The notes beneath the pieces are model-generated. The model did no database searches. It saw only the letters and a list, made by a program, of their open reading frames with translations, and had not been told where the DNA came from. Of a stretch of 64,000 bases of DNA, positions 25,707 through 34,600 are shown piece by piece (the first letter of the stretch is position 1; each line of letters opens with the position of its first letter). Position numbers and translations under genes: made by a program. Source of the stretch: an uncultured Porphyromonadaceae bacterium (lineage in GTDB: Bacteria > Bacteroidota > Bacteroidia > Bacteroidales > Muribaculaceae); the NCBI GenBank assembly GCA_902489275.1, contig CABTZK010000001.1:124001-188000 (forward strand). The letters run 5' to 3'.

Positions 25707-26858
25707 ATGTTAGCAGAATTCAGTATCACCGAAAACTTACTCCAGTTCTGGAACTTCACGGGTTTTGCCAACTGCGAGTACACCAACCTGATCATGCTAT
25801 GCTTTGGCATGCTGTTCATCTACCTGGCCATTAAGCATGATTTCGAGCCCATGCTGCTTGTTCCCATTGGCTTTGGTATCCTTGTTGGTAACATTCCATT
25901 CCAACCCGGCAACGAGATTGGTGTTTACGAAGAGGGGTCAGTCCTCAACATTTTGTATCAAGGTGTAGTGAAGGGGTGGTATCCTCCACTCATTTTCCTT
26001 GGAATTGGCGCGATGACCGATTTCGGTTCACTCATTGCAAATCCAAAGCTGATGCTTGTGGGTGCAGCCGCCCAGTTTGGCATTTTCGGCGCTTACATGG
26101 TTGCTCTTGCCATTGGGTTCATGCCCGATCAGGCAGGTGCTATTGCCATCATTGGCGGTGCCGATGGCCCGACGGCAATCTTCCTGAGCGGGAAACTTGC
26201 TCCTAACTTGCTGGGCGCGATTGCAGTGTGTGCCTACTCCTACATGGCGCTTGTGCCAGTGATCCAGCCTCCAATTATGCGCCTGTGCACGACAAAACAC
26301 GAGCGTGTGATTAAGATGAAAGCGCCTCGCAAAGTGACCAAAGACGAAAAGATTCTTTTCCCAATCGTTGGCCTGCTGCTCACGTGCTTCTTTGTTCCGT
26401 CGGGTCTTCCCCTGCTGGGCATGCTGTTCTTTGGCAACCTGTTGCGTGAGTCGGGTGTCACCAATCGCTTGGCCAAGACAGCCAGCAATGCGATGACCGA
26501 TATAGTGACCATCATCTTGGGCCTCACTGTGGGCTGCTCCACCCAAGCCTCACAGTTCTTGACCATGAGCACGGTGAAAATCTTCTTCTTGGGTGCGATG
26601 GCCTTTATTATTGCCACATTCTCGGGCGTGTGCTTTGTGAAGTTGATGAACCTGTTCCTCTCGAAGGACAACAAGATCAACCCGCTTATTGGCAACGCTG
26701 GCGTGTCGGCAGTACCCATGGCAGCGCGCATTTCCAACGATGTCGGTCTGAGATATGACCCCCGCAACTACTTGCTCATGCACGCCATGGGCCCCAACGT
26801 GGCGGGTGTCGTGGGCTCGGCCATTGCAGCTGGCGTGCTCTTGGGCTTCCTAGGATAA
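25707..26858 (+). CDS. mmdB: Sodium-translocating decarboxylase beta subunit
   Basis: A 383-residue polytopic inner-membrane protein of the OadB/MmdB/GcdB family that decarboxylates carboxybiotin and exports sodium. About nine to eleven hydrophobic segments are visible. Family landmarks are [27 protein letters not shown], containing the sodium-binding Asp, and [15 protein letters not shown] near the C-terminus. It is last in the operon and is followed by a strong terminator. Together the operon turns decarboxylation of succinate-derived methylmalonyl-CoA into a sodium gradient and yields propionyl-CoA. Confidence 0.95.
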   Translation: MLAEFSITENLLQFWNFTGFANCEYTNLIMLCFGMLFIYLAIKHDFEPMLLVPIGFGILVGNIPFQPGNEIGVYEEGSVLNILYQGVVKGWYPPLIFLGIGAMTDFGSLIANPKLMLVGAAAQFGIFGAYMVALAIGFMPDQAGAIAIIGGADGPTAIFLSGKLAPNLLGAIAVCAYSYMALVPVIQPPIMRLCTTKHERVIKMKAPRKVTKDEKILFPIVGLLLTCFFVPSGLPLLGMLFFGNLLRESGVTNRLAKTASNAMTDIVTIILGLTVGCSTQASQFLTMSTVKIFFLGAMAFIIATFSGVCFVKLMNLFLSKDNKINPLIGNAGVSAVPMAARISNDVGLRYDPRNYLLMHAMGPNVAGVVGSAIAAGVLLGFLG

Positions 26859-26929
26859 AGGCAGCGCATTTCATGTTGAGCACAGTTCAAGAGTCATCTT
26901 CCTGTCTCAATTTGCGCCCTATCTAAAAG

Positions 26930-26965
26930 CGAGTGAACTTAGTGACCTAAGTTCACTCGTTTTTT
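26930..26965 (+). terminator. Terminator of the propionate operon
   Basis: CGAGTGAACTTAG (26930-26942) pairs perfectly over 13 bp with CTAAGTTCACTCG (26947-26959) around loop TGAC and is followed by six T. Confidence 0.88.
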
Positions 26966-27001
26966 ACCACATACGATAGCAAGAATATAATTTGAAAATA
27001 G

Positions 27002-27009
27002 TAATTTTG
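27002..27009 (+). promoter_or_regulatory. -7 box of the patatin gene
   Basis: TAATTTTG matches TAnnTTTG, 15 bases before the ATG at 27025. No good -33 box is visible. Confidence 0.4.
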
Positions 27010-27024
27010 TAGAAAATCTGAGAT

Positions 27025-27825
27025 ATGCCAAGCACAAAGGAATACCAATTAGGAATCGCGCTTAGCGGTGGTGGCGCAAAAGGCTTTGCCCACGTGGGAG
27101 TCATGAAAGCATTAGATGACTTTGGCTTGTGTCCCGACATTATCGCTGGTGTGAGCGCTGGAAGTGTCATAGGCGCTTTCTACGCAGCAGGTGTTGCGCC
27201 CGATGATGTGCTGGGCATGTTCGGAAAGATAAAGATGGGGGCATTGGCCGACTGGGCTATCCCAAACGGCGGCATTTTTAAACTCAACAAATTCAAGCAT
27301 TTCCTCAAGCAAAATCTCCCTGTTGACAAGATTGAGGATCTCAAGATACCCACAGTGATCACAGCGACCAATCTCGACACCTATTGCGAGGAGCTATTTA
27401 CCCATGGTCCTCTGGCAGAGTGCATCATTGCCTCGTGTAGCATCCCTGTGATTTTTAAGCCGGCAAGAATAGCTGGCACAAGCTATATTGATGGCGGAAT
27501 CTTGCACAACATGCCATCTTTTGCCATCAGAGCGCGTTGCGACTTCTTGATTGGCGTCAACGTGAGTCCTCTCAACACGTCGCCTTTCAAGTCGACAATC
27601 GCCGATATTGCCTATCGCTCCTATAGGCTCATGACAACCCACAATAGCCAGCCCGACCTCAACTTGTGCGACGCAGTGATTGACGTGGAATCGATGAAAA
27701 ACAGCAGCACGTTTGGCGTCGACAGGATGAAGGAGAATGCCAAAGAAGGCTATTTCGCTGCTATGAGGGCATTGATTAACAATCCAGATTTGATTCGATT
27801 GCGAGATGAAAGAAAAAATCACTAA
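27025..27825 (+). CDS. Patatin-like phospholipase
   Basis: A 266-residue patatin-fold lipid acyl hydrolase. The oxyanion loop is SGGGAKGFAHVG (14-25), the nucleophile Ser44 lies in GVSAGS, and the Asp of the catalytic dyad is Asp156 in DGG. There is no signal peptide, so it acts in the cytoplasm or at the inner face of the membrane, resembling the RssA/YchK type. Substrate unknown. Its last 20 bases overlap the start of the GH13 gene in another frame, so translation of the two is probably coupled. Confidence 0.9.
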   Translation: MPSTKEYQLGIALSGGGAKGFAHVGVMKALDDFGLCPDIIAGVSAGSVIGAFYAAGVAPDDVLGMFGKIKMGALADWAIPNGGIFKLNKFKHFLKQNLPVDKIEDLKIPTVITATNLDTYCEELFTHGPLAECIIASCSIPVIFKPARIAGTSYIDGGILHNMPSFAIRARCDFLIGVNVSPLNTSPFKSTIADIAYRSYRLMTTHNSQPDLNLCDAVIDVESMKNSSTFGVDRMKENAKEGYFAAMRALINNPDLIRLRDERKNH

Positions 27826-29500
27826 GCCCATCATCTACCAGCTGTTCCCACGCTGGATGACCAATTCGCGCGACAAGAACGTGCCCAACGGCACAATGGA
27901 GCAAAACGGAGTGGGCAAATTCAATGAAATCAACGAAACGGTGCTGAAAGGCATCAAGGATTTGGGCATTACCCACGTGTGGTACACCGGCGTGATTGAG
28001 CATGCGAGCAAGACCGCGCATGCGGGAATCAAGCCGTCGAGCCCAACCATCGTGAAAGGCAACGCAGGCTCACCTTACGCCATCAGGGACTACTACGATG
28101 TTGACCCCGACTTGGCCGAGCACGTCGGTCAGCGCATGGAGGAGTTTGAGGCACTCGTAAAGCGCACCCACGAGGCGGGCATGAAAGTCATCATCGATTT
28201 CGTCCCCAATCATGTGGCACGCGAGTACCAGTCAGACGCCAAGCCTCATGGAGTGAGCGACTTGGGAGATGGAGACCAAACCGGCATGTTCTTCGAACCC
28301 AACAACAACTTCTATTACATCACAGGCCAGCCTTTTGCTCCACAAGGCATCGACCTTGGCGGCTACCGGGAATTTCCAGCCAAAGCCACTGGCAATGACG
28401 GCTTTCATGCTTCTCCGAGCGCGAGCGACTGGTATGAAACCGTGAAGTTGAACTACGGCATCGACCCTTGGAATGGAAGCAAGCATTTCCACCCCATTCC
28501 CGACACGTGGAAAAAGATGCTCAATATTCTCCTGTTCTGGGCCAGTAAAGGCATTGACGGTTTCCGTTGCGACATGGCTCACATGGTGCCCGTAGCGTTT
28601 TGGCACTGGGCCATTGCCGAAGTGAAGACGGCGTACCCCGGCCTCCAGTTTATTGCCGAAATCTATGACACGGGGCTATACTGGAGTTACATCTATGATG
28701 GCGGTTTTGACTACCTGTATGACAAAGTCACACTTTATGACACGCTGTGCAACATCCTGGTTGGCAAGCAGGCTGCTGCCGACATCACAAACTGCTGGAA
28801 AGCCGTGGACGGCATCAGAGAGCACATGCTGAACTTCTTGGAAAACCACGATGAGCCTCGCATTGCCAGCCGAGTAAAGGCGGGGAATGCCGCAAGCGTG
28901 TTTCCAGCGCTGGTCGTCTCGGCAACTTTGTCAACAGGCCCTTTCATGATTTATGCTGGCCAAGAGTTAGGCGAGAAAGCCGAAGGCGCTATGGGTTTCA
29001 GCGGAGACGACGGGCGAACCTCGATATTTGACTATTGCAGCGTGCCCACCATCAGGCGCTGGTACAATGGGGGGAAGTGCAACCTGCAAAGGCTGACCGC
29101 CGAGGAAAAGACTTTGAGAAAGCAATACCGCCAAGTGCTTCGACTTTGCAATCACGAGCCAGCGATTGCCCGGGGAAAGATGTTTGACCTCATGTATGTG
29201 AACGGTAGCAACGTTGATCCACAAAAGCACTACATCTACCTTAGAGCATGCGGCGACCAGGCGCTGCTTATCGTCGCCAACTTCGACGGGAAGCCTTGCA
29301 CCATCGACATTCATCTCCCGCAACACGCTTTTGATTTCCTCGGGTTGAAAAGCGGTCCCTGCCGCTTGCTGAACCTGCTTGACGGCGAAGCCCACACGGC
29401 CTATTTATCCCCGTCAAGAAAATTGCGCATCGACATCAAGGCTCATGATGCTGTGATCCTCAGCATTGAGTATCTCAATGAGCAAAAAGTTGAAAAATAA
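27806..29500 (+). CDS. GH13 alpha-amylase family enzyme
   Basis: A 564-residue cytoplasmic glycoside hydrolase of clan GH-H (no signal peptide). GH13 conserved regions are visible: DFVPNH (131-136), the nucleophile Asp256 in GFRCDMAHM, the acid/base Glu285 in FIAEIYD and Asp349 in ENHDEPR. A C-terminal beta domain (about 470-560) follows. It should act on alpha-1,4-glucans, breaking down or remodelling glycogen or imported maltodextrins; the exact subfamily cannot be set by eye. The start ATG lies 20 bases inside the patatin gene. Confidence 0.88.
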   Translation: MKEKITKPIIYQLFPRWMTNSRDKNVPNGTMEQNGVGKFNEINETVLKGIKDLGITHVWYTGVIEHASKTAHAGIKPSSPTIVKGNAGSPYAIRDYYDVDPDLAEHVGQRMEEFEALVKRTHEAGMKVIIDFVPNHVAREYQSDAKPHGVSDLGDGDQTGMFFEPNNNFYYITGQPFAPQGIDLGGYREFPAKATGNDGFHASPSASDWYETVKLNYGIDPWNGSKHFHPIPDTWKKMLNILLFWASKGIDGFRCDMAHMVPVAFWHWAIAEVKTAYPGLQFIAEIYDTGLYWSYIYDGGFDYLYDKVTLYDTLCNILVGKQAAADITNCWKAVDGIREHMLNFLENHDEPRIASRVKAGNAASVFPALVVSATLSTGPFMIYAGQELGEKAEGAMGFSGDDGRTSIFDYCSVPTIRRWYNGGKCNLQRLTAEEKTLRKQYRQVLRLCNHEPAIARGKMFDLMYVNGSNVDPQKHYIYLRACGDQALLIVANFDGKPCTIDIHLPQHAFDFLGLKSGPCRLLNLLDGEAHTAYLSPSRKLRIDIKAHDAVILSIEYLNEQKVEK

Positions 29501-29519
29501 AAAAAATAATTTAAAATAT

Positions 29520-29552
29520 ATTGGCTGGGGTCACAAGAAAATATTAAATTTG
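29520..29552 (+). promoter_or_regulatory. Promoter of prs
   Basis: ATTG (29520-29523, one mismatch from TTTG), 21-base spacer, TAAATTTG (29545-29552). The ATG follows 26 bases later. Confidence 0.55.
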
Positions 29553-29578
29553 CAATCATTTTAATGCCATAAACAATT

Positions 29579-30523
29579 ATGAATCATTCTAACCTATCCG
29601 TTAAAGTTTTTTCCGGCACAAAATCCAACTACTTAGCAACCGAAATGTGCAAGTATCTCGGCATTGAGCAAGGAAAAATGAACATCCAGTATTTCTCTGA
29701 TGGAGAATTTGAAGTGTGTTTTGAAGAGTCAATTCGTGGCACAGAGTGCTACATCGTTCAATCCACCTTCCCCAACAGCGACAACCTTATGGAGCTTCTA
29801 CTCATGATTGATGCCGCAAAACGCGCATCGGCCAAGTCGATTGCAGCCGTTATCCCCTATTTTGGCTGGGCACGCCAAGACCGCAAGGACAAGCCACGCG
29901 TGTCGATCGGCGCAAAATTAGTTGCCGACCTGCTGAGCACAGCTGGCATCGACCGCCTGATCACGATGGATCTCCATGCCGACCAAATCCAAGGTTTCTT
30001 CAATGTCCCTGTTGACCACCTCTATGCCTCATCGGTGTTTATCCCCTACCTGTCATCACTGAAGCTGAAAAACATGGTCATCGCCTCGCCTGACGTGGGC
30101 GGCGCAAAGCGCGCCAACAACTACGCTAAGTATTTTAACTGTCCGCTGGTCCTCTGCCACAAGCAGCGCGCCAAAGCCAATGTCGTGGCCCAAATGACGA
30201 TCATTGGCGATGTGAAAGACAAGGACGTGATTCTCGTTGACGATATGATTGACACCGCGGGCACCATTTGCAAAGCGGCTGACCTCATGAAAGAGTCAGG
30301 GGCTCGCACGGTGCGCGCGTTAGCCTCACACGCAATCATGAGCGGCCCAGCGCCCGAGCGCCTCATGAAGAGCGCGATCGAGGAAGTCATTTTCTCCAAC
30401 TCTATTCCATTTGACACAGCGAAGTGTCCCAAAGCCACCATGCTGAGCATCTCGCCTTTGTTTGCCGACACCATTCGCCGCGTGCATGATAACGAATCAA
30501 TCAGTTCGCAATACCTGATTTAA
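29579..30523 (+). CDS. prs: Ribose-phosphate pyrophosphokinase (PRPP synthetase)
   Basis: A 314-residue class I PRPP synthetase that makes phosphoribosyl pyrophosphate from ribose 5-phosphate and ATP for nucleotide, histidine and tryptophan synthesis. Diagnostic segments are FSDGEFEV, the flexible loop ARQDRKDKPRVSIGAKL, the metal site DLHADQIQGFF and the PRPP-binding loop VILVDDMIDTAGTI. Length is typical. It has its own promoter and a strong terminator, so it is monocistronic. Confidence 0.96.
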   Translation: MNHSNLSVKVFSGTKSNYLATEMCKYLGIEQGKMNIQYFSDGEFEVCFEESIRGTECYIVQSTFPNSDNLMELLLMIDAAKRASAKSIAAVIPYFGWARQDRKDKPRVSIGAKLVADLLSTAGIDRLITMDLHADQIQGFFNVPVDHLYASSVFIPYLSSLKLKNMVIASPDVGGAKRANNYAKYFNCPLVLCHKQRAKANVVAQMTIIGDVKDKDVILVDDMIDTAGTICKAADLMKESGARTVRALASHAIMSGPAPERLMKSAIEEVIFSNSIPFDTAKCPKATMLSISPLFADTIRRVHDNESISSQYLI

Positions 30524-30551
30524 ACACTCTTAACCACAAGAGAATGCACCT

Positions 30552-30592
30552 GTGCCTTGTCATTCACGGTTTGACAAGGCACTCGTTTTTTA
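30552..30592 (+). terminator. Terminator of prs
   Basis: GTGCCTTGTCA (30552-30562) pairs perfectly with TGACAAGGCAC (30572-30582) around a 9-base loop, followed by TCGTTTTTTA. Confidence 0.87.
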
Positions 30593-30778
30593 CACCTTTA
30601 ACATTTTGTTAAAAATATACCAAAAACACTTAATTTTATTTGGATTTTAATTTTAAATATACTAACTTTACACAATCATGGAAAAGAATGAAAAATCAGA
30701 AGTTCTTATTCAATTGAATTAGGATTTAGAATTTAATATTTATTATTCACCATTTTGTACAACTAAAAAAATGCTTTT

Positions 30779-31648
30779 ATGAAAAATGTTTTTCTAACAT
30801 TAGCATTGTGCGTATCGCTTAGCGGGTTTGCGCAGATTTTCAATGTTGGCACGATTGAAAAGGTCAATGTTGAGCGCGCAAAAGTCGCTGCCATCAGTCC
30901 GCAGGGTGACTATCTCCTGTTGACCAGCAGCGACAACCAGGGACTTGCTAAATACGACTTGAGCACAGATGCTACCAAGACCTTGAGCAACGCCCAAGGT
31001 GCGGGCTACGATGTGAAAGTGTCTCGTGACGGCCAGATGGTGGTCTATCGCGAGAACAGCTACACCGCTACCCATCTAAAAAACGTGTCGCTGAAGTCAG
31101 CCAACCTGATTACCGGCGAAAACGCTCTTCTTGTCGCTCCCACCCGCAACCTTCAAGGCGTGGGCATCGAGGGTAAATCTGTGGTTGCTGTCAACAAGGG
31201 CATGGCGACGACCAAAGTCGCAACCCCGGTGTTGTCCATCCAAAACCGTCAGTTGGTGATGACCCTCAATGGCAAAACCAAGGTGTTCTCGCCCAACGGG
31301 AAAAACACCAGCTACCTGTGGCCATCGGTTTCACCCGACGGCACCAAGGTGCTCTACTACGTGGCAGGCAATGGTGCCTACGTGTGTGACCTCAAAGGCC
31401 ATCATCGCGTGAAAGTGGGCACGATGCGCGCCCCACAATGGTACGACAACAACACCGTGATTGGCATGAACGACCAAGACGATGGCGAGTTCATCTATGC
31501 CTCATCCATTGTTGCCGCCACGCTCAACGGCAAGACCCAGACGCTCACCGACGCCACGCTCGTGGCCATGTATCCCAAGGCTGCCAGCGGGAAAATCGCA
31601 TTCTCAACACCTGCTGGTGATGTTTACATAATTAACGTTACTAAATGA
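30779..31648 (+). CDS. Secreted TolB-like beta-propeller protein
   Basis: A 289-residue exported protein with a signal peptide (MKNVFLTLALCVSLSGFAQ). The body has propeller-type repeats with the SPQGDYLLLTSSD, SRDGQMVVYREN and SPDGTKVLYYV strands typical of TolB/WD40-like PD40 blades, about five or six repeats. There is no catalytic motif. Its stop codon overlaps the start of the amidase-like gene (ATGA, 31645-31648), implying a stoichiometric partnership. The 186 bases between the prs terminator and this gene are AT-rich, with only a weak TAACTTTA -7-like box at 30663. Confidence 0.75.
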   Translation: MKNVFLTLALCVSLSGFAQIFNVGTIEKVNVERAKVAAISPQGDYLLLTSSDNQGLAKYDLSTDATKTLSNAQGAGYDVKVSRDGQMVVYRENSYTATHLKNVSLKSANLITGENALLVAPTRNLQGVGIEGKSVVAVNKGMATTKVATPVLSIQNRQLVMTLNGKTKVFSPNGKNTSYLWPSVSPDGTKVLYYVAGNGAYVCDLKGHHRVKVGTMRAPQWYDNNTVIGMNDQDDGEFIYASSIVAATLNGKTQTLTDATLVAMYPKAASGKIAFSTPAGDVYIINVTK

Positions 31649-34600
31649 TGACAGCCATGAAGAAGATTTTATTACTGGCAGCAGCCGCAATCATGGCAGC
31701 TGGCGCAATGCAAGCTAAAGACAGCGACCAAGTGCGCATCTACATCAACCCTGGCCACGGCAGCTGGGGACCTAACGACCGCCCAATGGCTACCATTCCC
31801 TACCCCATGCTGGCCAATGGGATGCCTGACACCTGTGGCTTCTATGAGTCGAATACCAACTTGTGGAAATGCCTGAAGATGGGCGCAACCCTTCAAAAGA
31901 TGGGCGTTAAAGCCGAGAACATCATGTACTCTCGCGTGCAGAATGGCCCATACCCCTACGTGAAAGATGACCCCAATGGGGAACTCTATAACCGCCCATT
32001 GTCAGAAATCTGCGAGGAAGTGGATGCCAACAACATGGACATGTTCATCTCGGTTCACTCCAACGCCGCTGCCGAGGGGTCGATGACCAACTACCCGCTG
32101 ATTATCTACCGCGGCCACGATGGCGAGGGGGGCGACCTGGCACCCAATAGCCGTGCCATGTGCAGCGCCACATGGGGCCCACACTGGATGGACGAAGTCG
32201 ACCCCCAGTCATATTACGGCCCCAACAATCCAAACATCCGCGGCGACATCTCGTTCTATGGCAGCTCGGCAGTCCGTCATGGCACACACGGTGACTATGA
32301 GGGCTACTTGGGCGTGCTCAAGCATGGCGTGCCAGGCTTTTTGATTGAGGGCTACTTCCACACCTATCAGCCTGCCCGCCACCGTGCGCTGAATGCTGAC
32401 TACTGCGGTCAGGAAGGCGTACGCATTGCCCGCGGTGTTGCCAACTACTGGAACCTGAATCCCGAGACTACAGGCTACATCATGGGCACTGTGAAAGACC
32501 TCCATGAGAAAATCGTGAACAGCCTCTTCCACTATGCTCCCAAGACCAATGACCAATGGCTTCCCATCAATGGCGCGATGGTAACGCTCAAGAAAGATGG
32601 CGAGGCCGTGGGCAACTACACCGTCGACAACAAGTACAACGGTATCTTCGTGTTTGAGGGCCTTGCGCCTGGCGAGTACACGGTTGAAGCAACCGCAAGC
32701 GGCTACAAGGCACAAGGAACCTACACCAAGGCAACCACGCCAACCGAGTATCAAGATCTCGTGACGGCCAGTTTAGGGACCATTCATGTAGAGGCCAACA
32801 AGACTGCCTACATCAAGGTCTATTTGGAATCAGAGACCTATGAGCCTCCAGAAATCACCTACTACAACTACCCCGATCCCATCCAGCCAGGCTACGTGAA
32901 TCTGGGCAGCAGCTACAACTTCGGGCAAGACAATGGAACGGTCTACGAGTTGGCTGGCACGGTGAAGAAAGCCATCGTGCGAGGCGACACCACGGTAGTG
33001 CTCACCAACGACGGGGCAACTCCCCACCTCTATGCCATCAACAACGCCACCAAGGCCTTAATCAAGGAAATGAGCATGGAGGGTGTCGTTCCCGTCGATG
33101 CTGAGAACGCTGGCGACTTCAGCGCCCTCAATGACATCGCCTTTGCTGCCGACGGCCAACTGATTGGCGTGAACAGCCAACGCTGCCAATATAACAACAA
33201 TTATGTTGATGAAGGCTACAAACGTGGCAAAATCAACGTCTACAAGTGGCAAGACATCGATGCCGCACCCGTGCTGTGGGTGAGCACGATGAGCAGCAAC
33301 AATTTCTTCCGTTGCAACATGGGCAAAGCCGTCGCAGTAAGCGGTGCGGCTAATGGCGAATGCAACGTGATGATTGCCGGCACCAACGCAGGCGGCAACT
33401 ACAAGGGCATGCGCTTCCTCAACCTTGCCATTGCCGACAACACCATCGTGAGCAGTGTGTACTCTGAAAAGACCATCAATGGCTCCAGCAATTACACGGA
33501 GCTCAAGATTGGTGACAACTACAAGTTGGTGGTTTCTCCACAAGCCGACAACCAGTGGGTGATTGACGGCAGCCTTACTGCCCCCATTGAGTTTGCGCCA
33601 ACAGGACAGCAAAACACCGACAGTCCCATTGTGGGGCGCTTCCCCGTGGCCAGTGGCGACAGCGCAACCTATGTGCCTGCCAGCAACGGCGCGTTCTTCA
33701 AGTATGCCCATCACATCCTTTATGTCACTCCCTACATGACGGGGACCAATGTGGCTGGCGTGAAACTGTTTGACGTCACCAACGGCTTGGCTAACGCCAC
33801 GCTGATTGCAACCCAAGGCACCGACCTCGACACGGCTCCCAATGGCACACCTGCCAAGGCCGTAGCCAAGGCGCCCGCCTACATGGCTGCTGGCGCTAAC
33901 GTGAGTGGCGCCGACATCAACCTCTACCTTGTGATGGACAACGAGATTGTGAAGTTTGCCACAAGCGAAGTCGCGCAAGAGACCGTGAAAAACATCATGG
34001 CCTACGACCTTGCGTCGGTGGCAGGCGAGAACAATGCTTACACCTTCAACTTCAAGGCCAACAGTGATGCCGAAACCGCCAAAATCGTCTTCTACGATGC
34101 CGAGACTGACGCGCTTGTGGGCGAAGTCGAGATTCCCAACGTGAAGGAAGGGGAAAACACGGTGAGCCTGAGCGCAAACGAAATCCCTGGCAGCGACAAC
34201 CAGAAGATGCACTGGGCCATTCAACTCACAGGCAAGCGCATTCCCAACATTGCGCGCGTCAACCTCAAGGATGCTAGCACCACCTACACATGTGCCTTTG
34301 TCGCCATTAACAACAACCCTGAGAGTGACCACTTCGGCACCATCTATGTGGGCGACCGCGTGAGCCGCAGCAATGCCAAGAATGGCCTCTACGAGTGTGA
34401 CGTGAATGGTGTGCGCAAGAACACCGATCCCTACACCGGCAACCATGCTTGGAACAGCAACTACCGCATTGGCATTGACGGTAACGGCAAAATCTACATG
34501 AGCGAGTGGGGCGATGCCAACTCGGGCGTTTTTGTAGCCGATCCCGACAGCTTGAGTGGCGCATTCAGCCCATTCTTCATTGGCGACCGTGATGCCAATG

